The notes beneath the pieces are model-generated. The model searched no databases. It was not told the DNA's origin and saw nothing but the letters and a program-made list of their open reading frames with translations. A stretch of 64,000 bases of DNA from Pseudomonas iranensis (GTDB taxonomy: Bacteria > Pseudomonadota > Gammaproteobacteria > Pseudomonadales > Pseudomonadaceae), in assembly GCF_014268585.2 (NCBI RefSeq), contig NZ_CP077092.1, positions 4,873,501 through 4,937,500 on the forward strand. The letters run 5' to 3'. Shown here in pieces: positions 23,457 through 33,564 of this stretch (positions within the stretch are counted from its first letter, which is position 1; each line of letters opens with the position of its first letter). The translations under genes were made by a program, and so were the position numbers.

Positions 23457-23663
23457 TCAATAATGCGGCGGTGGCGCATCTTCTTCAAAAGCACCGAACT
23501 GCCCGACCATTTCTTCGTGACGCTTGATCAGCGCCTCCATCTGCAATTGCAGGCGCTCGATGACTCTCTGCTGGGCCACCAGCACATCGTTCAAAGCCTG
23601 AATGGTGTCATCCTGAAAGGCCAGACGGCTTTCCAGATCGGTAACGCGTTCTTCAAGGCTCAT
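23457..23663 (-). CDS. slyX: SlyX family protein
   Basis: SlyX is a small cytoplasmic protein of unknown function. The 68 residues form an almost continuous coiled coil ([20 protein letters not shown] through [14 protein letters not shown]) and end in the family's DAPPPHY tail. It starts 3 bases after the HIT gene stop, so the two genes are co-expressed. Confidence 0.95.
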   Translation of the reverse strand: MSLEERVTDLESRLAFQDDTIQALNDVLVAQQRVIERLQLQMEALIKRHEEMVGQFGAFEEDAPPPHY

Positions 23664-23666
23664 GAC

Positions 23667-24092
23667 TCAGCCCTCCACAAAGGTGAATTCTTCGGTCAGC
23701 ACCAGACGCAAGCGCTCGCGAATGGCTGCCACCTGTTCCGCGCTGTACGGCCTGGCCGGGTGCCTGCCCCAGACCGGCGCCGGCCAGGCGGCGTCATCGC
23801 GTTTACGCACAATGACATGCATGTGCAACTGACTGACAACGTTACCCAGGGTTGCCACGTTCAGCTTGTCGGCGTCGAACGAATCCTTGAGTAACTCGGC
23901 AAGGGTGTTGGTTTCCCGCCATAGCTGTTGCTGATCGGCGACATCCAACTGAAACAACTCGCTTATATCCTCGCGACGAGGTACCAGGATGAACCAAGGG
24001 TAATTGCTGTCGTTGGACAGCAACAGCCGGCACAACGGAAAGTCGCCGATGACCAGGGCGTCCTGTTGAAGTCGTGAATCCAAAGCAAACAC
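23667..24092 (-). CDS. HIT domain protein
   Basis: This is a histidine-triad nucleotide-binding hydrolase of about 141 residues. The active-site motif reads QLHMHVIVR, so the first His of the triad is Gln while the second and third are kept. The middle, catalytic His is therefore present. The N-terminal half has the conserved NYPWFILVPRRED. I choose the GTG at 24092 because GGGAG lies 8 bases before it; an in-frame GTG at 24101 overlaps that ribosome-binding site. It is followed by slyX. Confidence 0.9.
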   Translation of the reverse strand: MFALDSRLQQDALVIGDFPLCRLLLSNDSNYPWFILVPRREDISELFQLDVADQQQLWRETNTLAELLKDSFDADKLNVATLGNVVSQLHMHVIVRKRDDAAWPAPVWGRHPARPYSAEQVAAIRERLRLVLTEEFTFVEG

Positions 24093-24328
24093 TGTGAGCA
24101 CTCCCGCTGACCCTATGACTCAGCTTAGCGGCGGCGCCGTGAAAGCAGCGCGCCAAGCGACAGAACGGCAGCATACCTGCGAATGCAGCGGGCTTCACGC
24201 TTCCCTCCGACAGTAATTCAGTAAGCGCGCCGACATAAGACATTTATCTCGCCGACGCACCAATACAGCCCCGGACATGAGCCTTGACGTGAAGATCCGC
24301 ATGAAAACCCCTGATCTGTCGACCCTCG

Positions 24329-24373
24329 AATCGGGCGGCGCCAGTTTTACTCGGGCCCGATTGTGATTTTTTT
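24329..24373 (+). terminator. Terminator-like stem-loop with no upstream gene
   Basis: AATCGGGC (24329-24336) pairs with GCCCGATT (24355-24362), and seven T follow within five bases. No gene lies upstream on the plus strand, so it might end a small RNA or attenuate a longer leader. This is a weak call. Confidence 0.4.
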
Positions 24374-24876
24374 GCACCAAAACTGCACAACACGTCTACG
24401 CTCAGTGGGTCGGGCATCCGCCAAATACTCAATGCGGGGTGAACCGGTAACGTTTTTGGTTGTCCTGCGCGTCTTTGGTGCGTTGCAACACCATTGGGGG
24501 ATCGTCGTCAAGCCCGTAACAAAACAGCCCCGAGACCCCGTTTTCACAAGGTTTTCACATCTGAGAGCTGCACACAGAAAAATAACCGCAGCGTTTTTGC
24601 GGTTTGTGCACGCTTGTTGCATTCGTAAAGGTATGGACTATAAGCGCACCACTGGAAGTGGTCGCCGCAAGCCAATAAAAACAGTGGCAGGGTTGCCCGA
24701 TGGAGATTCAAGTGTTTTGCCAGGGACTCTTTTTTAGCGATGCAAAAAGGCCCGGAAACAGCGATAAAGTTGTCAGCCCGGTTGCATCGGTACTGTGGAT
24801 TTGCGACATCCAGCGCTCCTTCTGCGACAACGCCGTAAAGAAGCTGAAAGGTTGATTTCGCAAGTATCGCCAACAA

Positions 24877-24905
24877 TGTCGGCGTGATATAAGTTTGCGC
24901 CGACA
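24877..24905. promoter_or_regulatory. 8-base inverted repeat upstream of the porin gene
   Basis: TGTCGGCG and CGCCGACA pair exactly around 13 A/T-rich bases, about 78 bases before the porin ATG. It could be an operator or a leader hairpin. No regulator can be named. Confidence 0.35.
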
Positions 24906-24982
24906 CAAAAAGAAAGAGCCGCCCAGATAATAAAACAGGTGGGACGGCAGTACTCTTCTAAAAACCAAAGGAGCAAATCACG

Positions 24983-26254
24983 ATGCGCGTGATGAAGTGG
25001 AGCATGATCGCCCTGGCTGTTGCAGCAGGCACCTCGCAGTTCGCAATGGCGTCTTCTCAGGATGAATCGAAAGGTTTTGTTGAAGACAGCAGCTTCAGCG
25101 TCAAGACTCGCATGCTGTATATGAACCGTGATTTCAAGAACGAAAACCTGAAAAGCAGCCCGTCGGGTGAGCGCCAGGGCTATCGTGAAGAAACCGGTAT
25201 TGGCATGCATGCCATTTACGAGTCCGGCTTCACCCAAGGCACCATCGGTGTAGGTGTAGACGCTTTCGGTCTTGGCTCCATCAAGCTGGACACTGGACGC
25301 GGCCGCACTGGCAACGGTCTGTTCGCTCCCGATAGCGACGGCAGAGCTGAAGACACTCAGTCGAAAAGCGGTGGAGCAGTCAAGTTCCGTCTTTCCGACA
25401 CTGTCCTGAAATACGGTAACCAGTTTGTCGCCAGCCCGGTTTTTTCCACCGACGACAGCCGCTTGCTGCCTGAGACCGCTACCGGCACCATGCTGGTATC
25501 CAAAGAGATCCCGGGCCTGGAACTGAGCGCAGGTCGCTTTACCGCGCTGAGCGCGCAAAGCCAGATGGGTCGTGACTCCATCGTTGAAGGTGGCCTGAAA
25601 TCCGCTGACATCGCCGGTGCTACCTATCAGTTCACCGACAGTTTTGTCGCCGGTGTTGCAGCATCCGACGTGGAAGACCACTTCAAGAAGCAATACGTCA
25701 ATCTGAACTACACCCTGCCGATCAACGACGAACAGTCGCTGAACTTCGATTTCAACGGGTACAAGAGCAAGAGCCAGGGTCAAGACCTGTCCGGCGACAT
25801 CGACAACCGCATCTGGTCCCTTAGCGCTGCTTACAGCATCGGCGCGCACAAATTCACCCTCGCCCACCAGCGCTCCAGCGGTGACACCGGTTACGTGTAC
25901 GGCGTGGACGGCGGCGGCACGATCTTCCTCGCCAACTCCGTGCAGTACTCTGACTTCAACGGTGCAGACGAGCGTTCATGGCAGGGCCGTTATGACCTGA
26001 ACATGGCTACCTTCGGCGTACCTGGTCTGAGCTTCATGACCCGTTACATCAAAGGTGACAACATCAGCACCGGCGCTGAAGAGGGCAAAGAGCACGAACT
26101 GGACTTCGAATCCAAATACGTTATGCAAAACGGTCCAGCGAAAGACTTGTCTTTCCGCCTGCGTAGCGCCTGGTATCGCTCCAACACTTCTTACAACGGT
26201 GGTGATAACAACGACCTGCGTTTGATCGTTGAATATCCACTGAGCATCCTCTAA
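24983..26254 (+). CDS. OprD-family outer membrane porin
   Basis: This is an outer-membrane substrate-specific porin of the OprD/Occ family. The 423 residues begin with a signal peptide (MRVMKWSMIALAVAAG..AMA), then the family's first strand region FVEDSSFSVKTRMLYMNRDF. Alternating amphipathic strands follow, and the chain ends in a C-terminal strand (LRLIVEYPLSIL). The segment GLELSAGRFTALSAQSQ matches the conserved constriction area. AAAGGAG lies 10 bases before the ATG. Substrate cannot be assigned; OprE- or OprQ-like members are possible. It is transcribed alone, with a strong terminator after it. Confidence 0.93.
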   Translation: MRVMKWSMIALAVAAGTSQFAMASSQDESKGFVEDSSFSVKTRMLYMNRDFKNENLKSSPSGERQGYREETGIGMHAIYESGFTQGTIGVGVDAFGLGSIKLDTGRGRTGNGLFAPDSDGRAEDTQSKSGGAVKFRLSDTVLKYGNQFVASPVFSTDDSRLLPETATGTMLVSKEIPGLELSAGRFTALSAQSQMGRDSIVEGGLKSADIAGATYQFTDSFVAGVAASDVEDHFKKQYVNLNYTLPINDEQSLNFDFNGYKSKSQGQDLSGDIDNRIWSLSAAYSIGAHKFTLAHQRSSGDTGYVYGVDGGGTIFLANSVQYSDFNGADERSWQGRYDLNMATFGVPGLSFMTRYIKGDNISTGAEEGKEHELDFESKYVMQNGPAKDLSFRLRSAWYRSNTSYNGGDNNDLRLIVEYPLSIL

Positions 26255-26295
26255 TAAGGTTGCGAAGCTGACGTACTGTAGAGCTCTGCTCTAAC

Positions 26296-26333
26296 AAAAC
26301 CGCCCGCCTGAATCAGGTGGGCGGTTTTTTTAT
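26296..26333 (+). terminator. Intrinsic terminator of the porin gene
   Basis: AAACCGCCCGCCTG-AAT-CAGGTGGGCGGTTT is followed by TTTT. The stem is long and GC-rich. Confidence 0.93.
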
Positions 26334-26403
26334 GGATGAATAACTAACCAAAAAGACAAACATTAGCTAGCTACTTATTAGCCAGCATAGTTTCATCGCG
26401 CCG

Positions 26404-26440
26404 ATAAAAAACCCGAGAGTGCACACACTGCTCGGGTTTT
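26404..26440 (-). terminator. Intrinsic terminator of the mscS gene
   Basis: On the minus strand AAAACCCGAGCAGTG and CACTCTCGGGTTTT pair and are followed by TT. It lies about 40 bases after the mscS stop, facing the porin terminator. Confidence 0.85.
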
Positions 26441-26478
26441 ATATTAGTTGCTGACTGCCAAGCCAACTTCCAAGACGA

Positions 26479-27321
26479 TTACTGCGTGGCAGACTCCTGC
26501 ACTACGCGTATAACCCGCTGCGGAAACGGAATATCAATCCCGGCAGCCTTCAAACGATCTCGCGCCTGTTCATTGAACATGAACATCACATCCCAATAGT
26601 CCGCAGTTTTAACCCATACGCGCAGGGAAACAGTGATCGAGCTGTCACCCAATGTCGAAATCACTGCCTGTGGCTCCGGGTCCTGCATGACGCGGGGATC
26701 CTTGGCCAGATCCATCAATACCTGACGGGCCTTCTGCAGATCCGCTTCGTAATCCACGCCCACATCGAACACGACTTTGCGGGTTGGCTGACGGTTGGTG
26801 TTGGTGATGATGCCGTTCGACAGGTTGCCGTTGGGCAGGATGATGGTCTTGTTGTCGCCGGTACGCAGCACGGTGTGGAAAATCTGGATGCTGTCGACAG
26901 TACCCGCTACACCTTGGGCTTCGATCCAGTCACCGATGCGGAACGGGCGGAACAGCAGAATCAGCACGCCGCCAGCGAAGTTCGCCAGGCTGCCCTGCAA
27001 GGCCAAGCCAATCGCCAGACCCGCAGCACCGATGGCCGCGACGAACGAGGTGGTTTCGACGCCGATCATCGACGCGACGCTGACAATCAGCAACACCTTG
27101 AGAATGATGTTGGCCAGGCTGCTGATAAAGCCTTGCAGCGCGAGGTCGGCATTGCGCAGAGCGAGCAGACCGCCGAGTTTCTGCGTGACCTTGTTGATCA
27201 GCCACCAGCCGATGGCCAGGGTAATCACTGCCAGCAGTACGCGGCTGCCGTATTCCATGATCATCGGGATCCACGCCTGGGACGCCTTGACCAGGTGGTC
27301 CACTTCCGCATTCAAATCCAT
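26479..27321 (-). CDS. mscS: Small-conductance mechanosensitive channel MscS
   Basis: MscS is an inner-membrane channel that opens under osmotic downshock. The 280 residues show three N-terminal membrane helices. The third, pore-lining helix carries the Gly/Ala pattern VAAIGAAGLAIGLALQGSLANFAGG. The beta domain has FRIGDWIEAQGVAGTVDSI, then the C-terminal cytoplasmic vestibule domain. The length matches the minimal E. coli type. It is transcribed alone, upstream of its own terminator and downstream of a REP doublet. Confidence 0.95.
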   Translation of the reverse strand: MDLNAEVDHLVKASQAWIPMIMEYGSRVLLAVITLAIGWWLINKVTQKLGGLLALRNADLALQGFISSLANIILKVLLIVSVASMIGVETTSFVAAIGAAGLAIGLALQGSLANFAGGVLILLFRPFRIGDWIEAQGVAGTVDSIQIFHTVLRTGDNKTIILPNGNLSNGIITNTNRQPTRKVVFDVGVDYEADLQKARQVLMDLAKDPRVMQDPEPQAVISTLGDSSITVSLRVWVKTADYWDVMFMFNEQARDRLKAAGIDIPFPQRVIRVVQESATQ

Positions 27322-27367
27322 GTTCTATCTCCTGATTTCCGGCTTCCCGGGGTGTATTCAAAACAAC

Positions 27368-27456
27368 TGTGGGAGCGAGCCTGCTCGCGAATGCGGCGTG
27401 TCAGTCAACTTTTCGCTGAATGAAACACCGCATTCGCGAGCAGGCTCGCTCCCACA
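27368..27456. repeat. REP doublet
   Basis: TGTGGGAGCGAGCCTGCTCG at 27369-27388 is mirrored by CGAGCAGGCTCGCTCCCACA ending at 27456. The inner arms (CGAATGCGGCGTG and its near complement) also pair. It lies between mscS and yajQ. Confidence 0.92.
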
Positions 27457-27473
27457 TAGCCTTCAGACCAAGC

Positions 27474-29017
<1,544 letters not shown>

Positions 29018-29062
29018 GCAGCCGCTAGGCTGACCACTTGTTCCCCTGCTGCGATAAACCCG

Positions 29063-31099
29063 ATGCCATTGCGCCAGCGCCTTGAAAACCTGCCGGTCGG
29101 CCAGAAACTGCTGGCCGCCCTGCTGGTGTTGTTGACCACGGTTCTGCTGGTCGCCAACCTGACCTTTATCAGCGCCGCCTATTACATTTCTCAGGAAAGC
29201 ATGGCGCCACAAGCCTTGCAGACCATCGGCCGGTTGATTGCCAATCCGAGTCTGGTCAGTGATGCGCTGGAGTCGCCGCGCAGCGCCGAGCGCCTGCTCA
29301 AGGAACTCGACAGTTATTCACCGCTGCGCGCCGCCGCCCTGTATGACGGCAAGGGTGAACGCCTGGCGCAAGTGCAGCGCGGCGAAAAACTCAGCCTCCC
29401 CGAGCGCTACCGCCACGTCGAAGCCTGGCAACTCACCGAGTTTCGCAGCAACCAACTGATCACCCTGCCCCGCCCTGGTGCCGCGCCGGGACATCTGTTA
29501 CTGGTCGCCAGCAGCGAGCTGCCGATGGCGTTCTACACCGGTACCCTGACCGCCAGCCTCGGCATCCTGATCTTCAGCGTACTGCTGTGGCTGGTGATTG
29601 CCCGGCAGATCAAACGTCTGATTACCCGGCCGATTCATCAGCTTGAGGAATTGTCCCGCCAGGTCACCCGCGAAGAGAACTACGCCCTGCGCGCTGCACG
29701 CGGCAACCATGACGAAATCGGCAGTCTGGCCGAGGCGTTCAACACCATGCTTTCGCGCATCGAAGCCCGCGAGCAGCAACTCAAACGCGCCCGCGACGAC
29801 TCGCAGGCCGCCTACGATCAGGCGCAGGGGCTGGCCGAGGAAACCCGCCACACCAACCGCAAACTGGAACTGGAAGTCCAGGTGCGCAGCAAGATCGAAA
29901 AGAAGCTCACCGGCTTCCAGAATTACCTCAACAGCATCATCGACTCGATGCCCTCGGCGCTGATCGCCCTCGACGAGCAGCTCTACGTCACCCAGTGGAA
30001 CCAGGAAGCCAGCGCGCTCTCCGGTACACGCCTGGATGAGGCTTTGAACCAACCGATCTTCCTCGCCTTCGAACCGCTCAAGCCGTTTTTGCCGCAGCTC
30101 AAGGCCACCGTCGAACAGCACACCGTGGCCAAAGTCGACCGGGTGACCTGGTTCAAGGACGATGAACCCAAACACTATGCACTGACGTTTTATCCGCTGA
30201 TGGGCGGTGCCGGGCGTGGCGTGGTGATCCGTATCGATGACATCACCCAGCGTCTGTCGCTGGAAGAAATGATGGTGCAGTCGGAGAAGATGCTCTCGGT
30301 CGGTGGCCTTGCGGCCGGCATGGCCCATGAAATCAACAACCCGCTTGGCGCGATCCTGCACAACGTGCAGAACATTCGTCGGCGTCTGTCGGCGGATCTG
30401 CCGAAGAACATCGAAACTGCCGAACAACTGGGCATCGAACTGGACACGGTGAACCGCTACCTGCAAGGCCGCGAAGTCCCGCAATTGCTCGACGGCATTC
30501 AACAGGCTGGCGCCCGCGCGGCGAAAATCGTCACGCACATGCTCAGCTTCAGCCGCCGCAGCACCCGGCAAATGGCGCCGTGCGATCTGCCGGCGCTGAT
30601 CGATCAAGCCGTTGAGATCGCCGGTAACGACTTCGATCTGGCCATCGGCTTCGACTTCAAGGGCCAGGCGATCATCCGCCAGTTCGACCCAGCCCTCGGT
30701 CCGGTGCCGGGCACCGCCAACGAGCTGGAACAGGTGCTGCTCAATCTGCTGAAAAACGCCGCGCAGGCGATTCATCAGCGTGAAGACGACAGCGAGCCGG
30801 GCCGGATCATTCTGCGCACCAGGCTCAATCCGCCGTGGGCCGAGATCCAGGTCGAAGACAACGGCATCGGCATGAGCGAGAACGTGCGCAAGCGTACCTT
30901 CGAGCCGTTCTTCACCACCAAGGAAATCGGCCAAGGCACCGGCCTGGGCCTGTCGGTGTCGTACTTCATCATCACCAACAATCACAAGGGCCAGATGGAA
31001 GTGCAGTCGGCGCCCGGCCAGGGCACTTGCTTCACCCTGCGTCTGCCGCTGGCGCAACCGGCGCCGCTGACCACCGAAACCAATCCACTACCGAGGTAA
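29063..31099 (+). CDS. Membrane-bound sensor histidine kinase
   Basis: This 678-residue sensor kinase has no response regulator next to it. Order: membrane helix (about 14-36), periplasmic sensor region, second helix (about 155-175), HAMP domain, coiled coil, a PAS domain around [20 protein letters not shown], then the kinase core. The phospho-acceptor His422 lies in [13 protein letters not shown]. The N box is [17 protein letters not shown], the G1 box DNGIGMS, and the G2 box [12 protein letters not shown]. This NtrB/DctB-like core suggests a partner elsewhere. Three bases separate it from the cobalamin adenosyltransferase gene, so the two form an operon. Confidence 0.92.
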   Translation: MPLRQRLENLPVGQKLLAALLVLLTTVLLVANLTFISAAYYISQESMAPQALQTIGRLIANPSLVSDALESPRSAERLLKELDSYSPLRAAALYDGKGERLAQVQRGEKLSLPERYRHVEAWQLTEFRSNQLITLPRPGAAPGHLLLVASSELPMAFYTGTLTASLGILIFSVLLWLVIARQIKRLITRPIHQLEELSRQVTREENYALRAARGNHDEIGSLAEAFNTMLSRIEAREQQLKRARDDSQAAYDQAQGLAEETRHTNRKLELEVQVRSKIEKKLTGFQNYLNSIIDSMPSALIALDEQLYVTQWNQEASALSGTRLDEALNQPIFLAFEPLKPFLPQLKATVEQHTVAKVDRVTWFKDDEPKHYALTFYPLMGGAGRGVVIRIDDITQRLSLEEMMVQSEKMLSVGGLAAGMAHEINNPLGAILHNVQNIRRRLSADLPKNIETAEQLGIELDTVNRYLQGREVPQLLDGIQQAGARAAKIVTHMLSFSRRSTRQMAPCDLPALIDQAVEIAGNDFDLAIGFDFKGQAIIRQFDPALGPVPGTANELEQVLLNLLKNAAQAIHQREDDSEPGRIILRTRLNPPWAEIQVEDNGIGMSENVRKRTFEPFFTTKEIGQGTGLGLSVSYFIITNNHKGQMEVQSAPGQGTCFTLRLPLAQPAPLTTETNPLPR

Positions 31100-31102
31100 C
31101 CC

Positions 31103-31687
31103 ATGGGCTTCCGCCTGTCGAAGATCTACACCCGCACCGGCGACAAAGGCGAAACCGGCCTCGGTGACGGCCGCCGCGTTCCCAAGGATCACCCGCGTAT
31201 CGAGGCGATCGGCGAGGTCGATACGCTGAACAGTCAGGTCGGCGTGCTGCTCGCCGGTTTGCTCGCCGAGCGCGCAGTGCATCCAGGGCTGAATGAAATC
31301 ATCGACGTGTTGGCGCCGTGTCAGCATCGCCTGTTCGACCTCGGCGGTGAACTGGCGATGCCGGAATATCAGGCGTTGAACGAGGCTGAAATCGAGCGGC
31401 TGGAAGCGGCGATCGATGTGTGGAATGAAGAGCTGGGGCCGCTGGAAAACTTTATCTTGCCGGGTGGTTCAATGTTGATTGCGCAGGCGCATGTCTGCCG
31501 CAGTCTGGCGCGCGGTGCCGAGCGGCGGTGTCAGCATTTGAACTCGGTTGAGCCATTGGCCGGGGTTGGCCTGGCGTATATCAATCGATTGTCGGATTTG
31601 CTGTTTGTTGTGGCGCGGTTGATTGCGCGGCGGCAGGGGGTGGCGGAGATTTTGTGGCAGCCGGCGGCGAAACCTGAAGGAAAGTAG
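31103..31687 (+). CDS. Cob(I)alamin adenosyltransferase, PduO type
   Basis: This enzyme transfers the adenosyl group of ATP to cob(I)alamin or cobinamide to form coenzyme B12. The 194 residues start with the ATP-binding signature YTRTGDKGETGLGDGRR. They continue with IEAIGEVDTLNSQVG and end with the conserved four-helix region including ARGAERR and YINRLSDLLFVVAR. The ATG follows GAGGTAAC and lies 3 bases after the kinase stop. Confidence 0.94.
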   Translation: MGFRLSKIYTRTGDKGETGLGDGRRVPKDHPRIEAIGEVDTLNSQVGVLLAGLLAERAVHPGLNEIIDVLAPCQHRLFDLGGELAMPEYQALNEAEIERLEAAIDVWNEELGPLENFILPGGSMLIAQAHVCRSLARGAERRCQHLNSVEPLAGVGLAYINRLSDLLFVVARLIARRQGVAEILWQPAAKPEGK

Positions 31688-31701
31688 CGCCTGTCAGGGC
31701 G

Positions 31702-31790
31702 CCTTCGCGAGCAGGCTCGCTCCCACATTTGCCTGCATTCTGACTGGAGAAATGCAATCCACTGTGGGAGCGAGCCTGCTCGCGAAGAGG
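31702..31790. repeat. REP doublet
   Basis: CTTCGCGAGCAGGCTCGCTC from 31703 is mirrored by GAGCGAGCCTGCTCGCGAAG ending at 31787, with about 35 bases between. The arms face outward relative to the doublet at 27368. It separates convergent genes. Confidence 0.92.
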
Positions 31791-31810
31791 CCGCTAGCCT
31801 CAATCGAGAA

Positions 31811-32755
31811 TCAAGCTTCTGGCCAGAACGCCCGAATCCCCGCCACACCCTGAGCCCCAACACCCCAGGCTTTCTCGCACTCCGCCGGCCCTACTCCACC
31901 GAGCAGAAACACCGGTTTGCTGAAACCCTCAATCAGTGCCGCAGCCTGTTCCCAACCCAATGGCTGTGCATCCGGGTGCGTCAAAGTCGGCTGCACCGGC
32001 GACAGGGTGACGAAGTCGACGCCCATCTGCGCGGCCAGTGCCAGCTCTTCAGCGTTATGGCACGACGCTGCGAGCCAGCGCTCCGCTGGCAACGGACGTC
32101 CTGCCGCTGCGTATTTACGCAGTTGGGCCGCGGTGATGTGCCAACCGGCAGACGGGAAATCGCCGAGCCATTCGAAGGGCCCTTTGATCATCAACTGTGC
32201 CTTGCCCGCACACAGGCCCACCGCATCCACCGCCAGATCACGGTATTTCGGGTCGTAGCCGTTGGGTGCGCGCAGCTGGATCAATTTGATGCCGCCGGCG
32301 ATCGCCTTCTGGATGCCGCGCAACAAGGCCGGGCCTTCCAGATCTTCCGGAGTGATCAAGTATTCGGCAGGCAAGCGCGCTGCCGCGACGATTGGCTGGT
32401 TGGCTGCCGGAAACTCATAGTCGATCAATTCCCTGGCAGTGACCCAAGCCAGTGGCTGACCTTCCGCGCCGTGGGGCTCGCCGCTGAACGCCGAGACTTC
32501 CCAGACATCCAGCAAGACCTGTTTGTCCGGGTAATCGTGGCGAACCTTGATCAGCGGCCGCGCAGCATCAACGATGATGCCCAGCTCTTCGTGCAGCTCG
32601 CGAGCCAGTGCCGATTCGACAGACTCGTCAGCCTCGACCTTTCCACCGGGAAACTCCCACAAGCCGCCCTGATGCTGGGTGTCGGCACGGCGGGCGATAA
32701 GAATTTTGCCGGCGCCGTCACGGATGACGGCAGCGGCGACGTGGACGCGTTTCAC
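31811..32755 (-). CDS. Nudix hydrolase fused to a thiamine-phosphate-synthase-like domain
   Basis: This two-domain protein has 314 residues. The N-terminal MutT-type Nudix domain (about 1-130) has the full Nudix box GGKVEADESVESALARELHEELGI. The C-terminal half resembles ThiE/TenI (LLRGIQKAIAGGIKLIQLRA, DFVTLSPVQPT, VFLLGGVGP). The start is GTG 32755, overlapping the GST stop (GTGA). A longer frame adds 17 residues inside the GST gene. The fusion is known in Pseudomonas (PA4400-like). Whether the second domain is catalytically active is unclear. Confidence 0.92.
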   Translation of the reverse strand: MKRVHVAAAVIRDGAGKILIARRADTQHQGGLWEFPGGKVEADESVESALARELHEELGIIVDAARPLIKVRHDYPDKQVLLDVWEVSAFSGEPHGAEGQPLAWVTARELIDYEFPAANQPIVAAARLPAEYLITPEDLEGPALLRGIQKAIAGGIKLIQLRAPNGYDPKYRDLAVDAVGLCAGKAQLMIKGPFEWLGDFPSAGWHITAAQLRKYAAAGRPLPAERWLAASCHNAEELALAAQMGVDFVTLSPVQPTLTHPDAQPLGWEQAAALIEGFSKPVFLLGGVGPAECEKAWGVGAQGVAGIRAFWPEA

Positions 32756-33384
32756 GGGTTCAATTCCTCCAGTCCAGCCTTTTGCCACGCTTTGAAGGCG
32801 GGCCATTGGTAGACGGTTTCAACGTAAGCTTCGTCGACCGCTGGCAGCTTCACCTGATAGGTGCGCAAGCGCACGGCGATCGGCGCGAAGAAGGCATCGG
32901 CGAGACTGACACGACCGAACAGGTACGGCCCCTCTTCCGTGGCTGCCGCGCGGCATTCAGCCCATAGCGCGAGCATGCGTTCGATATCGACCTTCACTTC
33001 TGGCGGCACCGGGTTCAGCGGTGCGTCCTGGCTGAGGTTGAACGGCATGTGGTTACGCATGGCGAAGAAGCCGCTGTGCATTTGTGCGCAGGCCGAGCGG
33101 GCCTGGGCGCGAGCGAAGGTATCGCTCGGCCAGAGTTGCTCGGACGGAAACTGTTCGGCGAGGTACTCAGCAATGGCCAGCGAATCGGCGATGGTGCCAC
33201 GGGTGGTTTGCAGCAGCGGCACCTTGCCGGTCGGCGAATGCTTGAGCAGTTGCGCGCGGGTGTCGGGCTTGCCGAGCTTGATCAGCTCTTCGCTGTAGGG
33301 TGCGCCGGTCAGGTCCAGCGCCAGTGCCGCACGCAGGGACCAGGAGGAAAGCAGTTTGTCGCCGATGATCAGGTGCAGGGACAT
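32752..33384 (-). CDS. Glutathione S-transferase family protein
   Basis: This 210-residue protein has an N-terminal thioredoxin-like domain with SSWSLRAALALDLTGAPY and the cis-Pro/GSH-binding segment GKVPLLQT..IADSLAIAEYL. An all-helical C-terminal domain follows (LFGRVSLADAFFAPIAVRL). The SxS motif near residue 13 is the likely activating site, resembling zeta/maleylacetoacetate-isomerase-like GSTs. The substrate is unknown. It overlaps the Nudix/ThiE gene by 4 bases, so the two are translated together. Confidence 0.93.
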   Translation of the reverse strand: MSLHLIIGDKLLSSWSLRAALALDLTGAPYSEELIKLGKPDTRAQLLKHSPTGKVPLLQTTRGTIADSLAIAEYLAEQFPSEQLWPSDTFARAQARSACAQMHSGFFAMRNHMPFNLSQDAPLNPVPPEVKVDIERMLALWAECRAAATEEGPYLFGRVSLADAFFAPIAVRLRTYQVKLPAVDEAYVETVYQWPAFKAWQKAGLEELNP

Positions 33385-33443
33385 GGTGTGGCGCCTTTTC
33401 GTCAGGGAAACAATCCAGAATGTCTGGCGTCTGGTCGTCCGTC

Positions 33444-33537
33444 ATCGCGGGCAAGCCCGCTCCCACAGGTTTTGGTGGTGTACACGGCATTTGTGAACGA
33501 CCGCAATCACTGTGGGAGCGGGCTTGCCCGCGAAGAG
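33444..33537. repeat. REP doublet, variant core
   Basis: CGCGGGCAAGCCCGCTCCCA is mirrored by TGTGGGAGCGGGCTTGCCCG. The inner palindrome is GCGGGCAAGCCCGC rather than the GAGCGAGCCTGCTCGC seen at other sites. The paired change on both sides keeps the hairpin, so it is a second subtype of the same family. Confidence 0.9.
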
Positions 33538-33564
33538 GCCGGCAGCCCACTCCCACACCTTGAA

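Larger units (their letters stand above)
24093..24982. other. 890-base region without a convincing gene, upstream of the porin
   Basis: The sequence is richer in A/T tracts than its surroundings. It contains a stem-loop followed by T7 (24329-24373), a short hairpin AACCGCA/TGCGGTT (24583-24604) and a perfect 8-base inverted repeat (24877-24905). A 124-codon open frame at 24363-24737 has no recognisable domain and I do not call it. The region may hold the porin promoter, a long leader or a small RNA. Confidence 0.6.

Noticed and set aside
24690..24702. TGGCAGGGTTGC resembling a sigma-54 promoter
   Set aside because: The GG and GC pairs are only about 9 bases apart rather than the 12 needed.
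24363..24737. 124-codon open frame upstream of the porin
   Set aside because: The composition does not look like the surrounding coding DNA, there is no ribosome-binding site, and no domain was recognised.
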